DNA of 64,000 bases, from contig NZ_QWEL01000003.1 of NCBI RefSeq assembly GCF_009935865.1, forward strand, positions 186,001 through 250,000, read 5' to 3'. How positions within the stretch are numbered: the first letter of the stretch is position 1; every line of letters begins with the position of its first letter. The translations under genes were made by a program, and so were the position numbers. Below are positions 62,741 through 64,000 of the stretch, one piece after another. This DNA comes from Odoribacter sp. Z80. Its GTDB lineage: Bacteria > Bacteroidota > Bacteroidia > Bacteroidales > Marinifilaceae. The notes below the pieces were generated by a model, which was given only the letters and a program-made list of their open reading frames with translations, had not been told where the DNA came from and searched no databases.

Positions 62741-63403
62741 ATGAAAAAAATTAAATTCTTATTTTTATTGGTGTGCTGTTATAAATTTGTATGGGGCAAT
62801 CATCTGCCGGGAACCATGCAAACCGAAAGTCAGAAATTATATCAAGAGTTGAAATTAGAGGGAATTATCGGCTTTCCTGCCTTCCAACAGGCCATCGCCG
62901 GTTACAATAAATTCTCCGGAAATAAAAAGAATCATTTATTGGCTCTGATTGATTTTACCAAACCATCTACCGAAAAAAGATTTTGTGTTATTGATTTGAA
63001 ACAGAAGAAAATACTGTTTCCCTCTTATGTTGCTCACGGCAGGGGAAGCGGAGAAAAATACGCAGTTTCATTTTCCAACCAACCCGGTTCTTATAAAAGC
63101 TCTCTGGGATTTTACCGGACCGGAAACACTTATTCGGGTAAAAACGGTTATTCTTTACTGTTAGACGGTCTGGAGAAAGGAGTTAACGATAAAGCACGCG
63201 AACGGGCAATCGTCATCCACGGTGCCGCCTATGCCGATCCGACCGTATTAAACACCCAAAACCGTCTGGGCCGCAGTCTGGGATGTCCGGCTCTTCCCCC
63301 TGCCATCAGCCGGCAAGTCATTGACACAATCAAAGAAGGTGCTTTACTTTACATTCATGGAATAAACAACCCCCATTTTTATTCATCTTCTCTGTCCGGA
63401 TAA
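62741..63403 (+). CDS. murein L,D-transpeptidase catalytic domain protein (YkuD_2)
   Basis: 220 residues with a signal peptide ending near VWG. YkuD_2-type catalytic region: LLALIDFTKPSTEKRFCVIDL, VAHGRGSGEKYAVSFSNQPGSYKSSLGFY, IVIHGAAYA and the active site GRSLGCPALP with the nucleophile Cys. It is in tandem with a classical YkuD enzyme, 6 nt apart, so the pair is likely cotranscribed and acts on the same wall. Confidence 0.92.
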   Translation: MKKIKFLFLLVCCYKFVWGNHLPGTMQTESQKLYQELKLEGIIGFPAFQQAIAGYNKFSGNKKNHLLALIDFTKPSTEKRFCVIDLKQKKILFPSYVAHGRGSGEKYAVSFSNQPGSYKSSLGFYRTGNTYSGKNGYSLLLDGLEKGVNDKARERAIVIHGAAYADPTVLNTQNRLGRSLGCPALPPAISRQVIDTIKEGALLYIHGINNPHFYSSSLSG

Positions 63404-63466
63404 CTATCTGTGTTTTAAATCGTAATAATTTTCTAACGACACCTTTAAATTGTCAATTAATTACAG

Positions 63467-63474
63467 TAGATTTG
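63467..63474 (+). promoter_or_regulatory. -7 element of speA
   Basis: TAGATTTG matches TAnnTTTG exactly, 43 nt before the speA ATG. No TTTG at the -33 spacing. Confidence 0.5.
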
Positions 63475-63517
63475 CACGAAATTTAAAAAACAATTTTATC
63501 GACATCAACACAGGGAA

Positions 63518-64000
63518 ATGAGAAAATGGAGTATTGACGATTCAACAGAACTTTACAACATCAATGGTTGGGGGTTGAATTATTTTTCAATTAATGAAAA
63601 AGGGCATGTTGCAGTGACACCAAAATCAGGCGGACCTTCAATTGATTTAAAGGAATTAATGGAAGAATTACAGGTCCGCGATGTAGCAGCTCCGGTACTC
63701 TTAAGATTTCCGGACATCCTTGACAATCGAATAGAAAAAATCTCCAATTGTTTTGAATTTGCAGCCAAAGAATACGGATATACAGCCAAGAATTTTATTA
63801 TCTATCCCATTAAAGTCAACCAAATGCGTCCGGTGGTGGAAGAAATTGTCAGCCACGGAAATAAATTCAATATAGGACTTGAAGCCGGTTCTAAACCTGA
63901 ACTGCACGCAGTTCTCTCTATTGACATCGACGATGATGCCATGATTATTTGTAACGGCTATAAAGACGAAAGCTATATCGAATTAGCTCTGTTAGCCCAA
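63518..64000 (+). CDS. speA: biosynthetic arginine decarboxylase, 3' end outside window
   Basis: The first 161 codons only. MRKWSIDDSTELYNINGWGLNYFSINEKGHVAVTP is the standard SpeA opening. The PLP-binding Lys lies in IIYPIKVNQMRPVVEEI (about residue 107), and GLEAGSKPEL follows. Converts arginine to agmatine; together with the agmatinase-family gene at 51.8 kb it could give putrescine. ATG 63518 is the only good start. Confidence 0.95.
   Translation, partial: MRKWSIDDSTELYNINGWGLNYFSINEKGHVAVTPKSGGPSIDLKELMEELQVRDVAAPVLLRFPDILDNRIEKISNCFEFAAKEYGYTAKNFIIYPIKVNQMRPVVEEIVSHGNKFNIGLEAGSKPELHAVLSIDIDDDAMIICNGYKDESYIELALLAQ

Noticed and set aside
1-64000. CRISPR arrays, IS elements, prophage, integrons, restriction or toxin-antitoxin loci
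   Set aside because: I found no direct repeat arrays, transposase or integrase motifs, or terminal repeats with target duplications; gene content is chromosomal core plus transport.

Overview
The window looks like chromosomal DNA from a gut Bacteroidales bacterium, most probably of the Odoribacter/Butyricimonas type. Promoter-like sites fit the Bacteroidota consensus (TTTG, 19-21 nt, TAnnTTTG), Shine-Dalgarno sequences are weak, and the gene content (PepSY-like lipoprotein, DUF3078, DUF1460, COG3014 plus LpoB, YitT, C_GCAxxG_C_C) is typical of the phylum. The taxon is inferred from content, not from an rRNA. I see no IS element, prophage, CRISPR array, rRNA or replication origin.

Layout. 1-1010: two secreted proteins of unknown function on the minus strand. 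1.2-11.3 kb: housekeeping genes (topA, ppiD, a family 9 glycosyltransferase, fabH, rpmF, yceD, rsgA, rdgB, recO). 11.4-26.8 kb: a seven-gene, 15.4 kb operon that mixes two transporter classes. 26.8-35.8 kb: dnaG on the minus strand, then a TetR regulator with a conventional RND pump operon and a small PII-like protein. 35.8-43.6 kb: a Cys-motif protein, YitT, a FecCD/BtuCD-type permease and ATPase, a PepSY-like lipoprotein, a TPR protein, a frameshifted secreted peptide, a cobalamin riboswitch with its binding-protein gene, and queH. 43.7-48.8 kb: an outer-membrane-type protein, nadD, gmk, yicC, lepA. 48.8-53.5 kb: C26 peptidase, amidohydrolase, DUF3078 protein, agmatinase-family enzyme, rhomboid protease, and a tiny membrane protein. 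53.5-64 kb: envelope genes (COG3014/LpoB pair, DUF1460 amidase, OmpA lipoprotein, two L,D-transpeptidases) interleaved with pheS, vanZ-like, cyclophilin, LolE-type permease, rbfA, tRNA-Pro and the start of speA.

The most unusual system is the operon at 11445-26847. It encodes, in order, an ABC ATPase, an ABC-2 permease with a large ectodomain (degenerate M1-peptidase-like region plus golvesin-like C-terminus), a TolC-type channel, a lipoprotein adaptor, an RND pump, a second RND pump fused to an ABC ATPase, and a second ABC-2-type permease. In the 1584-residue fusion the ATPase domain is itself interrupted: its first strand and A-loop Tyr come before a segment of about 175 residues with about four membrane helices, and the Walker A part follows. 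Together the genes could build an envelope-spanning exporter with a heterodimeric ABC engine coupled to a paired RND/adaptor/TolC conduit. Substrate and energy source are unknown.

Other points of note are the cobalamin riboswitch followed by an elaborate three-way-junction terminator, a possible one-base frameshift in a Cys-containing secreted peptide gene, stem-loops in both long spacers of the second pump operon, and an unlisted 46-codon membrane protein gene behind a full promoter match. Arginine decarboxylase (speA) and an agmatinase-family enzyme occur in the same window and could form an arginine-agmatine-putrescine route.
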